Positions 35,142-44,261 of a stretch of DNA of 64,000 nucleotides are shown piece by piece. Source of the stretch: Pseudomonas abietaniphila (lineage in GTDB: Bacteria; Pseudomonadota; Gammaproteobacteria; Pseudomonadales; Pseudomonadaceae); contig NZ_CP155619.1 in assembly GCF_039697315.1 (NCBI RefSeq), positions 434,001 through 498,000 on the forward strand, written 5' to 3'. Both the position numbers and the translations under genes were made by a program. The notes below the pieces were generated by a model. That model was not told where the DNA came from. It searched no databases and was given only the letters and a program-made list of their open reading frames with translations. The stretch's first letter is position 1, and the number at the start of each line of letters is the position of its first letter.

Positions 35142-35704
35142 GTGACGCTGATGGTTTGGTTTGGTTTGTCCTAACGGCCAAACTGTTCCGCCTTCGGCGG
35201 GTTACTTGAAAAGACCCCAAGTAACCAAGGGTCTGAGGCTCCCGGTTTGGCCCGACTTCGTCGGGTCCCTTCACTCCGGCGACGCTCCGTGGACCCGCGC
35301 TGAACGGACATCCATGTCCTAGCAGCGCTCTCGCGGCATCCATGCCGCTCGGCCCACTCCACGCCGCCTGCGTTCAGCCTGCACCCAAGTCGCGTTTTGT
35401 GGTGTCTGGGCTGCTGCGGTATGAAGATCAAGAGCCACAGCGCGCTTTGCGCTGCTTAGATTCAACACTTCAATCATTGAATAAACATAAGCCTGTGGGA
35501 GTTAGCTTGCTGACGAATTCGATGTGTCATTCACCCTTGATGAAACTGGCTCATTCCTATCGCGAACAGGCTGATGGTTCCCACGCTCAGCGTGGTAACA
35601 CATTCAATGACGCTCTGCGTCATCCGGGATACAGCGCATGCTGTCAGGCTTTGCGATTCTCAAGAAACCGACTGACCGCACTGGTTTGAGAACCATAGAA
35701 TCTC
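35142..35704 (-). repeat. dispersed repeat, copy B (about 560 bp, uninterrupted)
   Basis: This is the reverse-complement partner of the repeat at 2188-4180, without the IS. It contains GTAACCCGCCGAAGGCGGAA, CCCAAGTAACCAAGGGTCTG, the 3' side REP-like CCACGCTCAGCGTGGTAAC and TGACGCTCTGCGTCATCCGG. Short open frames cross it on both strands; none has a ribosome site or a convincing protein. It gives the empty-site sequence that confirms the IS insertion point in copy A. Confidence 0.85.
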
Positions 35705-35789
35705 CCACAGGGAATGTGGTGTGCCCGATACCTGGAACGGACCTGGCGGCGATAGCAGAGGTTGCCTGCCATGCCCGGGCCGACCGTAA

Positions 35790-35912
35790 ACCTGTGGGAG
35801 TGAGCTTGGCCTGGGCGGCATTCCGACGAAGAGGCCGGGACAGCCTGCCACATTTTCAGCGGCTGAAACTCAGTCTTCGTCCGGATGCGGCCCAGCCCAA
35901 GCTCGCTCCCAT
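35790..35912. repeat. REPIN-like inverted pair containing the right direct-repeat copy
   Basis: CCTGTGGGAGTGAGCTTGGC faces CCCAAGCTCGCTCCCATCG, a standard Pseudomonas REP pair. The second direct-repeat copy (35840-35908) makes up its right half. Confidence 0.7.
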
Positions 35913-35939
35913 CGAGTGCGTGTCGCTCGGGATGTCCCA

Positions 35940-35965
35940 CAAAAAAGCCCACCATTGGGTGGGCT
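35940..35965 (-). terminator. rho-independent terminator of the aldehyde dehydrogenase gene
   Basis: On the minus strand AGCCCACC pairs with GGTGGGCT around a 4-nt loop and is followed by TTTTTT. It starts 28 nt after the stop codon. Confidence 0.9.
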
Positions 35966-35992
35966 CTCTGTCTGGATACAGCCGTCTAAGCC

Positions 35993-37426
35993 TTACAGGT
36001 TGAACACCGTCACCAGCTTGGTGTTCAGGTACGCTTCGATCGCCTCGGTGCCGCCTTCGGAGCCGTAACCGGAATCCTTGACGCCGCCGAACGGCACTTC
36101 CACCAGGCCGATGCCCTGATGGTTGATCGACAGCATGCCGGCTTCGATGCGGGTGCTGAGGATGTGGGCGGTTTTCATCGAGGTGGTGAACGCGTAGGAC
36201 GCCAGACCGAACGGCACGCGGTTGGATTCCTTCACGGCGTCCTCGACGGTGTCGAATGGCACCAGCAACGCCAGTGGACCGAACGGTTCTTCGCTCATGA
36301 CGCGCATGTCAGTGGTCAAGCCGCTGAGGACGGTTGGCTGGAAGAAGTAGCCCGGGCCGTCGATGGCCTTACCGCCGGTGTGCAGCGTGGCGCCTTTTTC
36401 ACAGGCATCGTTGATGAGCGCTGTCAACGCTGGCGCGCGCCGTTCGTTGGCCAGAGGGCCCATGGTGACGCCCTGCTCCAGACCATTGCCGACTTTGACC
36501 TCGTGGGTCAGGCCGACGAACTTCTCGACGAACGCATCGAACACGCCGCGCTGCACCAGAATACGCGTCGGAGACACGCAGACCTGACCGGCATTACGGA
36601 ACTTGGCGCCTGCCAGGGTGCGCGCCGCCAGATCGATGTCGGCATCGTCGAACACCAGTGCCGGCGCATGACCGCCCAACTCCATCGTGGCGCGTTTCAT
36701 GTGCTGACCGGCCAAGGCGGCCAGCTGCTTGCCGACGGGCGTAGAGCCGGTGAAGGTGACTTTCTTGATGGTCGGGTGGGCAATCAGGTAGCTGGAGATC
36801 TGTGCCGGATCGCCGTAGACCAGGCCGATCACACCCGCAGGTACGCCAGCGTCGATGAAGGCGCGGATCAGTTCCGCAGGCGAAGCCGGGGTTTCTTCCG
36901 GCGCCTTGACGATGATCGAGCAACCCGCCGCCAGTGCAGAAGACAACTTGCGCACCACCTGGTTGATCGGGAAGTTCCACGGGGTGAATGCGGCGACCGG
37001 GCCGACCGGTTCCTTGATGACTTTCTGTTCCACAGAGACGTTGCGCGACGGCACCAGGCGGCCGTACGCACGGCGGCCCTCTTCGGCCAGCCAGTCGACG
37101 ATGTCGGCGGCGGCCAGGGTTTCCATGCGCGCTTCGGCCAGTGGCTTGCCCTGCTCCTGAGTCATGATGCTGGCGATGTTATCGACCCGGTCACGCAGTA
37201 GATTGGCGGCTTTTTGCATGATCTTGTAGCGGTCATACGCCGGGGTGCTGCGCCAGGTTTCAAAACCACGCTCGGCGGCGGCCAGCGCCTGATCCAGATC
37301 GGCGATGTTGGCGTGGGCAACCGTGCCCAGGGTATCGCCCGTCGCCGGGTTGATCACGGCAATGGTGCGGCCGTCTTCACTGGCTCGCCATTGGCCATCG
37401 ATATACAGCTGAACGTCTGGGTACAT
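35993..37426 (-). CDS. NAD(P)-dependent succinate-semialdehyde-type aldehyde dehydrogenase
   Basis: The 477-residue enzyme oxidises an aldehyde to the acid. It shows the cofactor site [10 protein letters not shown], the catalytic Glu in [12 protein letters not shown] and the catalytic Cys in [11 protein letters not shown]. Overall it resembles the GabD/SSADH and related branch ([22 protein letters not shown]). GGAG precedes the ATG and a strong terminator follows the gene. An ArsR-type regulator gene lies 144 bp upstream on the same strand. The precise aldehyde is not evident. Confidence 0.88.
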   Translation of the reverse strand: MYPDVQLYIDGQWRASEDGRTIAVINPATGDTLGTVAHANIADLDQALAAAERGFETWRSTPAYDRYKIMQKAANLLRDRVDNIASIMTQEQGKPLAEARMETLAAADIVDWLAEEGRRAYGRLVPSRNVSVEQKVIKEPVGPVAAFTPWNFPINQVVRKLSSALAAGCSIIVKAPEETPASPAELIRAFIDAGVPAGVIGLVYGDPAQISSYLIAHPTIKKVTFTGSTPVGKQLAALAGQHMKRATMELGGHAPALVFDDADIDLAARTLAGAKFRNAGQVCVSPTRILVQRGVFDAFVEKFVGLTHEVKVGNGLEQGVTMGPLANERRAPALTALINDACEKGATLHTGGKAIDGPGYFFQPTVLSGLTTDMRVMSEEPFGPLALLVPFDTVEDAVKESNRVPFGLASYAFTTSMKTAHILSTRIEAGMLSINHQGIGLVEVPFGGVKDSGYGSEGGTEAIEAYLNTKLVTVFNL

Positions 37427-37569
37427 AAGAAGCTCCGGATGCGCCTGCGCGAGGCGGGAGAATGGGAAAACAAGCCGGACAATTTACGGGCATATACCAG
37501 TAATGGTCAAGGCTGCTTTATAGGATGTCTGATGAGGATGACACGCACACATGACGAGCAAACGCTCCA

Positions 37570-37866
37570 TCAGCAGAACTGCATGAGTTGCTCCGCGTAC
37601 GCCTTCAACACTTCGCGCTGCATCAGGAAGCTGGCGTATTTGCCTTCGCGGATGGTGGAAATCAGACCGGCACGCTCCAGCTCCTTGGTGTGATGGGACA
37701 CCGTTGCGGCGCTCACCGGATGCACCTTGAGCAACTCGGCGCAGGGCACCGGTTCGGTCGACTCGCTGATCTGGACCAGAATCTGATAACGCCTGCGATC
37801 CGCCAATGCCCGAGAGATCAAGGCGATTTGCAGATCGGTCAACGGAAATTGATGTGCAGTGCTCAT
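37570..37866 (-). CDS. ArsR/SmtB-family winged-helix regulator
   Basis: The 98-residue repressor has the HTH VHPVSAATVSHHTKELERAGLISTIREGKYASFLM (residues ~48-82). The wing is present, but there is no clear Cys metal site in the recognition helix; the only cysteines are CAEL and the C-terminal FC. It may therefore sense something other than metal. It is read toward the aldehyde dehydrogenase gene and may control it. Confidence 0.85.
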   Translation of the reverse strand: MSTAHQFPLTDLQIALISRALADRRRYQILVQISESTEPVPCAELLKVHPVSAATVSHHTKELERAGLISTIREGKYASFLMQREVLKAYAEQLMQFC

Positions 37867-38092
37867 GAAGAACAGTAAACCCCAGTTGGAACCTCCTTGT
37901 CGGGACCTTTTGGTTGAGAGTCATGCTGACCACCGCTGACTTTCCCCGAATGTCACACCCTGAGTTCGACGCCAGCAGACGACTCAGGTTCACCGGCGAC
38001 AGAATAAGCGTCTAGCGCAGACCCGCGAAGTCTTTTCTGGCATTCTGCGCGCCCTTTTTACTACGACCGCGCGTCCCGCCCATGCCATTTTT

Positions 38093-38183
38093 TTGTACAC
38101 AATTTACAAATGAATTGTTTTTCCATGTGTCGACATGTTGTAGAGTCGCAAAACCTGACCAGCTAGACAGCTTTTGTATACAG
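38093..38183 (+). promoter_or_regulatory. possible GntR-type operators before the purine permease gene
   Basis: TTGTACACAA (38093-38102) and TTGTATACAG (38174-38183) are near-identical 10-mers 81 bp apart and resemble operators of GntR/FCD regulators. CCTGACC...GGTCAGG brackets the second copy, and ACAATT-N8-AATTGT overlaps the first. No regulator gene is adjacent. The whole 37867-38242 gap has no other feature. Confidence 0.4.
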
Positions 38184-38242
38184 GTCAGGACAGCGTCACT
38201 TGCAAAGCCCATGACCGTATAAAAACAAATGGCAGGCTAAAC

Positions 38243-39745
38243 ATGACCACACCGCAAAGCAGCTCTTCGTCCCGCTCCGTGTCACCCAAGAACAGGACCG
38301 ACCTGATCTACGGGCTCAACGACCGTCCACACTTTACCGCCGCGATATTTGCAGCGTTGCAACACGTGCTCGCGAGCTTCGTCGGCATCATCACGCCGAC
38401 CCTGATCGTCGGCAGCGTGCTGGGACTGGACAGCGAAGTGCCCTACCTCATCAGCATGGCGTTGTTCGTGTCCGGCCTGGGCACTTTTGTCCAGGCCAAA
38501 CGCTTCGGCCCCATCGGTTCAGGGCTGCTATGTTTGCAGGGCACCAGCTTTTCGTTCCTCAGCGTAATCCTCAGCGCCGGGTTTCTGGTGAAAAGCCGGG
38601 GCGGCGGCACCGATGAAATATTGTCGACCATCTTCGGCGTGTGCTTCTGCGCCGCCTTCGTCGAAGTTGCGCTGAGCCAGTTCATTGGCAAGCTGCGCAA
38701 GCTGATCACGCCAGTGGTGACTGGCACCATCATTACTTTGATGGGCCTGTCGCTGTTAAAGGTCGCGATGACCGACATGGCGGGCGGCTTCGGTGCTACC
38801 GATCTGGGTTCAGCCACCAACCTGGGTCTGGCTGCACTGGTGCTCGGTACCATTGTGATTCTCAATCGTTTCAATATTCCGTTGCTGCGCCTGAGCGCGA
38901 TCATCATCGGCCTGACCTTGGGCTTTCTGGTGGCCTGGTACATGGGGCGCGTGGACTTCGCGCACATGCCGCAGGTGCCGGTCATGAGCATTCCGGTGCC
39001 GTTCAAATACGGTTTCTCGTTCGACCTGCTGGCGTTCATCCCGATCGCGGTGATCTTTCTGGTGTCTCCACTGGAAGCGGCCGGCGATCTGACGGCCAAC
39101 TCGATGATCTCGCAGCAACCCGTCAGCGGGCCGGTTTACATTCGGCGGATCAAATCGGGCCTGTTGGCTGATGGTCTGAACTCGGCGATGGCCGCCACCT
39201 TCAACAGCCTGCCCATGGTCACGTTCGCGCAGAACAACGGCGTGATCCAGTTAACCGGCGTGGCAAGCCGCTACGTCGCGTTCTTCATTGCCGGGATTCT
39301 GGTGCTGTTGGGGCTGTTCCCGATCATCGGCGCCGTCCTGCAACTCATGCCCAAGCCGGTACTCGGCGGCGCGACGTTGATCATGTTCGGCACCGTGGCG
39401 GTCGCAGGCATCAAGATCCTGTCCGAGGCCGGGCTACACCGGCGCAACATGCTGATCGTGGCGATTTCGCTGGGGATGGGGTTGGGCGTCGCGGCGGTCC
39501 CGGAAGTGTTGCGTGAGCTGCCCAAAGCGTTGCACAACATCTTTGAATCGCCGATCACCGTAGGCGCGTTCTGCGCGATCCTGCTCAATATCTTCCTGCC
39601 GGAAGAGCATGCTGAAGACGAGCTGACCGAATTCGACCCCGAAGCCTCGACCCTCAAGGTGTTGCAGGACCCGGCACCCGACGTTGAAAAGAACGCCGAA
39701 ACAGAACCTCTCCCCGCACAAGCGGTCGCACAGTTGAACCGCTAG
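38243..39745 (+). CDS. NCS2 family purine (xanthine/urate) permease
   Basis: The 500-residue inner-membrane proton symporter of the nucleobase-ascorbate family has the signature QNNGVIQLTGVASRYV. It also has the conserved ALQHVLASFVG in helix 1 and PLEAAGDLTANS, which carries the substrate-site Glu. The start at 38243 is preferred to an upstream ATG because the longer N-terminus is unlike the family. The C-terminal ~50 residues are an acidic cytoplasmic tail. Xanthine or urate is the likely substrate from the family; uracil is less likely. Confidence 0.88.
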   Translation: MTTPQSSSSSRSVSPKNRTDLIYGLNDRPHFTAAIFAALQHVLASFVGIITPTLIVGSVLGLDSEVPYLISMALFVSGLGTFVQAKRFGPIGSGLLCLQGTSFSFLSVILSAGFLVKSRGGGTDEILSTIFGVCFCAAFVEVALSQFIGKLRKLITPVVTGTIITLMGLSLLKVAMTDMAGGFGATDLGSATNLGLAALVLGTIVILNRFNIPLLRLSAIIIGLTLGFLVAWYMGRVDFAHMPQVPVMSIPVPFKYGFSFDLLAFIPIAVIFLVSPLEAAGDLTANSMISQQPVSGPVYIRRIKSGLLADGLNSAMAATFNSLPMVTFAQNNGVIQLTGVASRYVAFFIAGILVLLGLFPIIGAVLQLMPKPVLGGATLIMFGTVAVAGIKILSEAGLHRRNMLIVAISLGMGLGVAAVPEVLRELPKALHNIFESPITVGAFCAILLNIFLPEEHAEDELTEFDPEASTLKVLQDPAPDVEKNAETEPLPAQAVAQLNR

Positions 39746-39752
39746 GCTGGTT

Positions 39753-39778
39753 GGCAGGGACGCAGTCGCGCCCCTGCC
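39753..39778 (+). terminator. hairpin after the purine permease gene
   Basis: GGCAGGG pairs with CCCTGCC across a 12-nt loop just past the stop codon. No T run follows, so termination strength is doubtful. Confidence 0.3.
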
Positions 39779-39803
39779 TGGCCTCGGCAACTGGAGCATT
39801 ACG

Positions 39804-40283
39804 ATGCAATTACGTCCCCTTCGGACCTTTTTTGCCTGCTTACTGATTCTGGCGTTAAGCGCTTGCGCGCTGTTCCCCAACCGCGACCCGCTGAACATCA
39901 ACGTGGTGGGCATCGAGCCCCTGCCCGGGCAGGACCTGGAAATCCGGTTTGCGGTGAAACTGCGCCTGCAGAATCCGAACGACACCGACATCCAGTATGA
40001 CGGCGTCGCGTTGAACCTGGACGTGAACGGCAAGCTGCTGGCGTCGGGCGTCAGCGACCAGAAAGGCACGATTACGCGGTTTTCTGAAGGGGTGTTGACC
40101 GTGCCGGTGACGGTGTCGGCCTTCGCCGCATTGCGTCAGGCGGTCGGTCTGAGCGAGCAGCAGCGTCTGGACAACCTGCCGTACGAATTGCACGGCAAGC
40201 TGGCGGGCGGGCTGTTTGGCACCATGCGTTTCTATGACAGCGGGACCTTGAGCCTCCCGCAGCCAGCGAGTGGGAGTTGGTGA
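39804..40283 (+). CDS. LEA type 2 (WHy-domain) lipoprotein
   Basis: The 159-residue lipoprotein has a signal peptide and lipobox LSAC, with Cys22 lipidated. A WHy/LEA2 beta-sandwich follows (ADVKLRLQNPNDTDIQYDG-like: FAVKLRLQNPNDTDIQYDGVALNLDVNG). Such domains are found in stress and envelope proteins; a specific function is not known. It lies 58 bp after the permease gene on the same strand but is probably independent. Confidence 0.85.
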   Translation: MQLRPLRTFFACLLILALSACALFPNRDPLNINVVGIEPLPGQDLEIRFAVKLRLQNPNDTDIQYDGVALNLDVNGKLLASGVSDQKGTITRFSEGVLTVPVTVSAFAALRQAVGLSEQQRLDNLPYELHGKLAGGLFGTMRFYDSGTLSLPQPASGSW

Positions 40284-40328
40284 ACTGCCTCAAAATCCAC
40301 AGGCGGCATTGATCACGGAGATGCTCAT

Positions 40329-41255
40329 TCAATCACTGACAAACCGCACGCCAGGCTTGGCGCGCTCATCCACGACCAGTTCGAAAACGTCCGGCCGGGA
40401 ATAATGACCGACGACGTCGAAGTCGTACCGCGCGCGCACCAGTTCATCGGTGTCGATCTCAGCCGTCAGCAAGCCCTTTTCTCCAACCAGCGGTCCGGCC
40501 AGCACTTCTCCCATGGGGCTCACGATCACGCTGCCGCCATTGATCAATGGCCGCTCAGCCGGCCAGTTGGCCACGTCGATACCCAATGCCTGGGGCGACG
40601 CCTGCACTTGGCACGCACTGATCAGAAAGACCCGACCTTCCTGCGCGACATGGCGCATCGTGCATTGCCACATTTCCCGCTCATCTACGGTCGGTGCACA
40701 CCAGATCTCCACGCCTTTGGCATACATCGCGGTGCGCAACAGCGGCATCTGGTTTTCCCAGCACACTGCCGCACCGATGCGCCCGGCCTTGGCATCGATG
40801 ACCGGTAATGTCGACCCGTCACCTTTGCCCCAGATCAGCCGTTCGGTGCCGGTAGGCATCAGCTTGCGATGCTTGGCGACCAGACCGCCTTCCGGCTCGA
40901 AGAACAGCACAGTGCAGAACAGGCTGCTGCCCGCCCGCTCAATCACCCCGATGACCAGGCTGGCGCCGGTGCGGGCCGACATCTCGGCCAATGCGTCGGT
41001 TTCTGCACCGGGCACATCGATGGCGTTCTCGAAATAGCGGGCGAACGCATCACGCCCTTCCGGCAGCCGATAACCTAGCTGAGTACCGAAGGTTTCACCT
41101 TTTGGGTAGCCGCCGAGCAACGCTTCGGGCATTACCACAACGCTGACGCCGGCATCGCGGATGGCCGCTTCGTAAGACAGAATCTGCGCGAGCGTGTCGG
41201 CTTTGCCGCCGGGCAACGCGCCGATCTGCAGCGCAGCAACGATGGATTTGGGCAT
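40329..41255 (-). CDS. nitrilase (carbon-nitrogen hydrolase)
   Basis: The 308-residue enzyme hydrolyses an organic nitrile to acid and ammonia. The triad is visible: Glu in [15 protein letters not shown], Lys in [15 protein letters not shown] and Cys in [13 protein letters not shown]. These flanks fit true nitrilases rather than amidases. The start at 41255 follows AGGAG; an upstream in-frame ATG is rejected. A LysR-type gene is divergent, 92 bp away, and is the expected regulator. Confidence 0.92.
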   Translation of the reverse strand: MPKSIVAALQIGALPGGKADTLAQILSYEAAIRDAGVSVVVMPEALLGGYPKGETFGTQLGYRLPEGRDAFARYFENAIDVPGAETDALAEMSARTGASLVIGVIERAGSSLFCTVLFFEPEGGLVAKHRKLMPTGTERLIWGKGDGSTLPVIDAKAGRIGAAVCWENQMPLLRTAMYAKGVEIWCAPTVDEREMWQCTMRHVAQEGRVFLISACQVQASPQALGIDVANWPAERPLINGGSVIVSPMGEVLAGPLVGEKGLLTAEIDTDELVRARYDFDVVGHYSRPDVFELVVDERAKPGVRFVSD

Positions 41256-41347
41256 TGGAAAACTCCTGTTTGGCGGTATGAGGCATCTGTTGCCAATTGT
41301 CCTCCCGTCACCCAACATGAATAAAGCCCTGCTCAATTGTAAATGAT

Positions 41348-42265
41348 ATGAACCAGATGAATATCGCCGACGTCGACCTCAACCTGCTGAAAGTCTTTGA
41401 AGCCCTGCACGATGAAACCAGCGCCAGCCGTGCAGCGTTGCGCCTGGGCGTTACTCAATCGGCGGTCAGCGCGGCGCTGCGGCGTTTGCGCGACGTGTAC
41501 GACGATCAATTGTTCATCCGCACTGGACGCGGCCTGGCCCCCACTCTGCGCGCCAATCAGCTCAAACCCGTTGTGACGGACGCCTTGAACAAGTGCCGAC
41601 AGAGCCTGGCCATGGTCGACCCGTCAGGCGCACATTTCGAAGGTCGCTCGGTCGCGCTGGGGCTCTCGGACGATTTCGAGATGGCGTTTGGCAGGCGCCT
41701 GATGGCTTCCATTCGCGAACGAGCGCCCGGCCTCAGGTTGATCTTTCGTCAAACCCACAGCCAGATCGTCGGCGCGGCATTGATGGAGCGCAGCATCGAT
41801 CTGGCGATCGCGTCAGGCGGGCTGGCCGACCGGTTGCTGAGTCGGCGGGTGTTGGGCGAAGGGAGCTATTTGTGTCTGGCCGATGCCGCGAGTTTGAGGC
41901 CAGGTCAGCAGGCGCTGACCCTGGAAGAGTTCATCGCCCGCGAGCAGATTCTGGTGTCGTCGGGCGGCATCATCGGCATGGTCGATGAAGGGTTGTCGAG
42001 TCTGGGGCTGACGCGGACGGTGTGCGCGTCCACCACGCACTTCGCGGCGCTGCCCTATCTGCTCAAAGGCACTGACGCGATCTCGACCATTCCAGCGCAT
42101 GCGGCCGAAGCGGTGGCGCAATTATCGGGCCTGGCCCTGCTCGATTGCCCGTTGTCGATGCCGCGTTATCCCATCGAGCTGGGCTGGCGCACCAGCGCTC
42201 AGATGGACCCGGCGGTCATGAAAGTACGAGAAGCCATCGAGGCGCTGTTCAAGGACAGCGCCTGA
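41348..42265 (+). CDS. LysR-family regulator, divergent from nitrilase
   Basis: The 305-residue regulator has an N-terminal HTH ([42 protein letters not shown]) and an effector domain. The [17 protein letters not shown] opening is of the NodD/LeuO-like subgroup. The shared 92-bp intergenic region contains two CAATTG-bearing stretches (TTGCCAATTGTCC and CTCAATTGTAAATG) that could be its binding sites. It probably activates the nitrilase gene. Confidence 0.9.
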   Translation: MNQMNIADVDLNLLKVFEALHDETSASRAALRLGVTQSAVSAALRRLRDVYDDQLFIRTGRGLAPTLRANQLKPVVTDALNKCRQSLAMVDPSGAHFEGRSVALGLSDDFEMAFGRRLMASIRERAPGLRLIFRQTHSQIVGAALMERSIDLAIASGGLADRLLSRRVLGEGSYLCLADAASLRPGQQALTLEEFIAREQILVSSGGIIGMVDEGLSSLGLTRTVCASTTHFAALPYLLKGTDAISTIPAHAAEAVAQLSGLALLDCPLSMPRYPIELGWRTSAQMDPAVMKVREAIEALFKDSA

Positions 42266-42269
42266 ACCC

Positions 42270-42527
42270 TCAACCTCGGGCAGCGGCCACCAGGCGATTG
42301 ACCTCGGCACGGACCATGTTGGCAAATTCCGGCGGCGACATGGCGTCCAGCTCGGCCCGGACCCACTCCGACCATTTGCCCTTGCGCTTGGCGCGCTCGC
42401 CCATCAGCCGGGCGGCTTCGCCCTTGGCCTTGCCAAGGTTGCTCTGCCACAGCTCGAACAGACGGGACTTCTCGTCTTCGATTTCGGCGCGCTCGGCGAG
42501 AGTCTTGTTGGCCAGGTTGTAACTCAT
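42270..42527 (-). CDS. conserved hypothetical protein (charged, helical)
   Basis: The 85-residue basic protein is predicted mostly helical (AERAEIEDEKSRLFELWQSNLGKAKGEAARLMGERAKRKGKWSEWVRAEL) and has no membrane segment or Cys. The start at 42527 follows GAGG; a longer frame begins further up without a ribosome site. Function unknown. It converges on the LysR gene with a 4-nt gap. Confidence 0.65.
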   Translation of the reverse strand: MSYNLANKTLAERAEIEDEKSRLFELWQSNLGKAKGEAARLMGERAKRKGKWSEWVRAELDAMSPPEFANMVRAEVNRLVAAARG

Positions 42528-42743
42528 GACGTTTACCTCGGTCTGCAAAAACGGGTGTTCAAAAACAGGGCGCGCGATCCCGGGCCAGTGCTGACCCGAA
42601 AGCGTCAGCATCTTACACCTGACGGCACGGATGCCCGATTACATTCGTCGCACTTTTTACGCGCAGGCGCGAATACAGTGCAACTTTTCCGGACCCGCAA
42701 GACTCAATTGGTCACTGCCATCATCAACTGAAAGGAAATAACC

Positions 42744-43061
42744 ATGGCTCGTAAAACTGCTGCCCAGACCGCCGCCGAACAGATCAAGGATCAGGCATTC
42801 AGCGAACTGGCTTCCCTGATTGAAGAGTCCGACAAACTGCTCAAGGACAGCGCTGCGCTGGTCGGCGAAGAGGCAGAAACCGTGCGTCAGCAGCTGAGCG
42901 TGAAGCTCAAACAGGCTCTGGAGTCAGTCGGCAGCGTGCGTGAACGCACCAAACCTGCCGTTGAAGCCACCGAAACCTACATCGGCGGCCACCCGTGGCA
43001 GACCGTGGCGATCTCCGCCGGTTTTGGTCTGGTTGTGGGTCTGCTGCTGGGTCGTCGTTGA
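42744..43061 (+). CDS. DUF883 family protein (ElaB/YqjD-like)
   Basis: The 105-residue protein has a long amphipathic helix region with heptads (IEESDKLLKDSAALVGEEAETVRQQLSVKLKQAL). A C-terminal membrane anchor ends in the family signature AISAGFGLVVGLLLGRR. Relatives in E. coli are stationary-phase, inner-membrane proteins that bind ribosomes. AAGGAAATAACC precedes the ATG. It stands alone and is followed by a REPIN. Confidence 0.9.
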   Translation: MARKTAAQTAAEQIKDQAFSELASLIEESDKLLKDSAALVGEEAETVRQQLSVKLKQALESVGSVRERTKPAVEATETYIGGHPWQTVAISAGFGLVVGLLLGRR

Positions 43062-43079
43062 TTCAAACGAGGCCAGCCC

Positions 43080-43173
43080 TGTAGGAGCGCGTTTGCCCGC
43101 GATTGCGATGGCGCTGTATCAGCAAAATCTTCATTGGCTGACACGGCGAGTTCGCGGGCAAGCGCGCTCCTAC
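43080..43173. repeat. REPIN (inverted REP pair)
   Basis: TGTAGGAGCGCGTTTGCCCGCG faces CGCGGGCAAGCGCGCTCCTAC across ~50 bp. It sits between two convergent genes and may end their transcripts. Confidence 0.85.
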
Positions 43174-43202
43174 GATTGAACACTCGGCAACCGTCAAGAA
43201 TC

Positions 43203-43697
43203 TTAACCCTGCCGCTGCGGCACCACGCCTTGCAGCAATCGGCCGAAGTAATCCGCCGTAAACGCCAATGGCTCGGCGTCCTTCACACCCACGGTCTTTC
43301 TCAGCATCCAGTCCCTGCGGCCCGCATCCAGTTGCAAGCTGTATTTTTCCTGTCCATGCAGGCTCAGGCCGCTGACCGAAAGACTCACCTGCCCTTTCGA
43401 GCCCATCGCATCCGGCACGAACTCGACCGGATGAGTCCCCAGTGCAAAGCACATGCGGCGCGTCATGAACGGGGAGTTTTCGTCGGGATAACCTTTGTTC
43501 TGGGCGAGGTGCGGTTCGTATTCAAAACGGGTCTGCCCCGCTTCGACCAGGGGCGCGAGCCAGTCCTCGACCTGCTGATACAGGGCCTCGATGCTGGCGT
43601 TCCACTGCGTCAGGTCATCCCGAAAACGCTGATGCTTTTGTTCCTCAAAACGCTGGTTGGCGGACAGCAGTTCACTGAGGCGTTGAATCTCGTCCAT
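43203..43697 (-). CDS. hypothetical protein
   Basis: The 164-residue cytoplasmic protein has a coiled-coil-like N-terminal third (IQRLSELLSANQRFEEQKHQRFRDDLTQW) and a beta-rich remainder (VSLSVSGLSLHGQEKYSLQLDAGRRDWMLRKT). No known domain was recognised. The ribosome site is weak, but the frame is long and has normal codon use. It lies ~100 bp downstream of the small lipoprotein gene on the same strand. Confidence 0.65.
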   Translation of the reverse strand: MDEIQRLSELLSANQRFEEQKHQRFRDDLTQWNASIEALYQQVEDWLAPLVEAGQTRFEYEPHLAQNKGYPDENSPFMTRRMCFALGTHPVEFVPDAMGSKGQVSLSVSGLSLHGQEKYSLQLDAGRRDWMLRKTVGVKDAEPLAFTADYFGRLLQGVVPQRQG

Positions 43698-43795
43698 AAC
43701 GGCGGTTCCCGGTTCACGCGCTCGAGCATTCGAGCGCGTGAACAGAGGGTGGCACAGCAGGCCAGTGCTGTCGCGTCACATCGTCGGGAGAGGTC

Positions 43796-44149
43796 TCAGG
43801 ATTTGGGCGGGATCACTTCCAGCTGCGACAGGCGATGGCCCTTGACCAGCGCGGCGTCGATATCGGTCTTGGCTTTTTCGGCGACTTCCTGAGATTCGAA
43901 CGGCCCGATCATGACCACTTCCTTGCCCTCGACCTTGACCACGTAAGAAGGGTAATGGTGCTCGACCAGCCAGTACGTCATGTCACTCAACGCTTCTTTC
44001 AAATGAACGCGAATGGTCCATTGAGGTGACGCCGGGGTCGGTGCTTCTGCGACCGAGTCAGCGGTCGATACCTTGGGGGCTGGCGCGGGTTTGCCAGCGT
44101 CACAGCCTGCCAGCATCACTACCGCCACCATCATTGCCATCTTGCGCAC
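43796..44149 (-). CDS. small lipoprotein with SPOR-like domain
   Basis: The 117-residue protein has a lipobox (VVMLAGC) and a Pro/Ala linker. A ~70-residue C-terminal module (WTIRVHLKEALSDMTYWLVEHHYPSYVVKVEGKEVVMIGPFESQEVAEKA) resembles a SPOR peptidoglycan-binding fold, with the IGPF step typical of that domain. Translation probably starts at GTG (44149), since GGAG stands 8 nt before it and the lipobox then falls at the right distance. Confidence 0.7.
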   Translation of the reverse strand: MRKMAMMVAVVMLAGCDAGKPAPAPKVSTADSVAEAPTPASPQWTIRVHLKEALSDMTYWLVEHHYPSYVVKVEGKEVVMIGPFESQEVAEKAKTDIDAALVKGHRLSQLEVIPPKS

Positions 44150-44261
44150 GTCTGTCGCTCCTCGTCTGAAGTGACGAGAGTCTATCACCGCAGGCCACCG
44201 CGAGTTGTAACGGGAAAGGCCGACGACCGGTGAGTAACCACCGATCACCTGCCTCTGCGCA

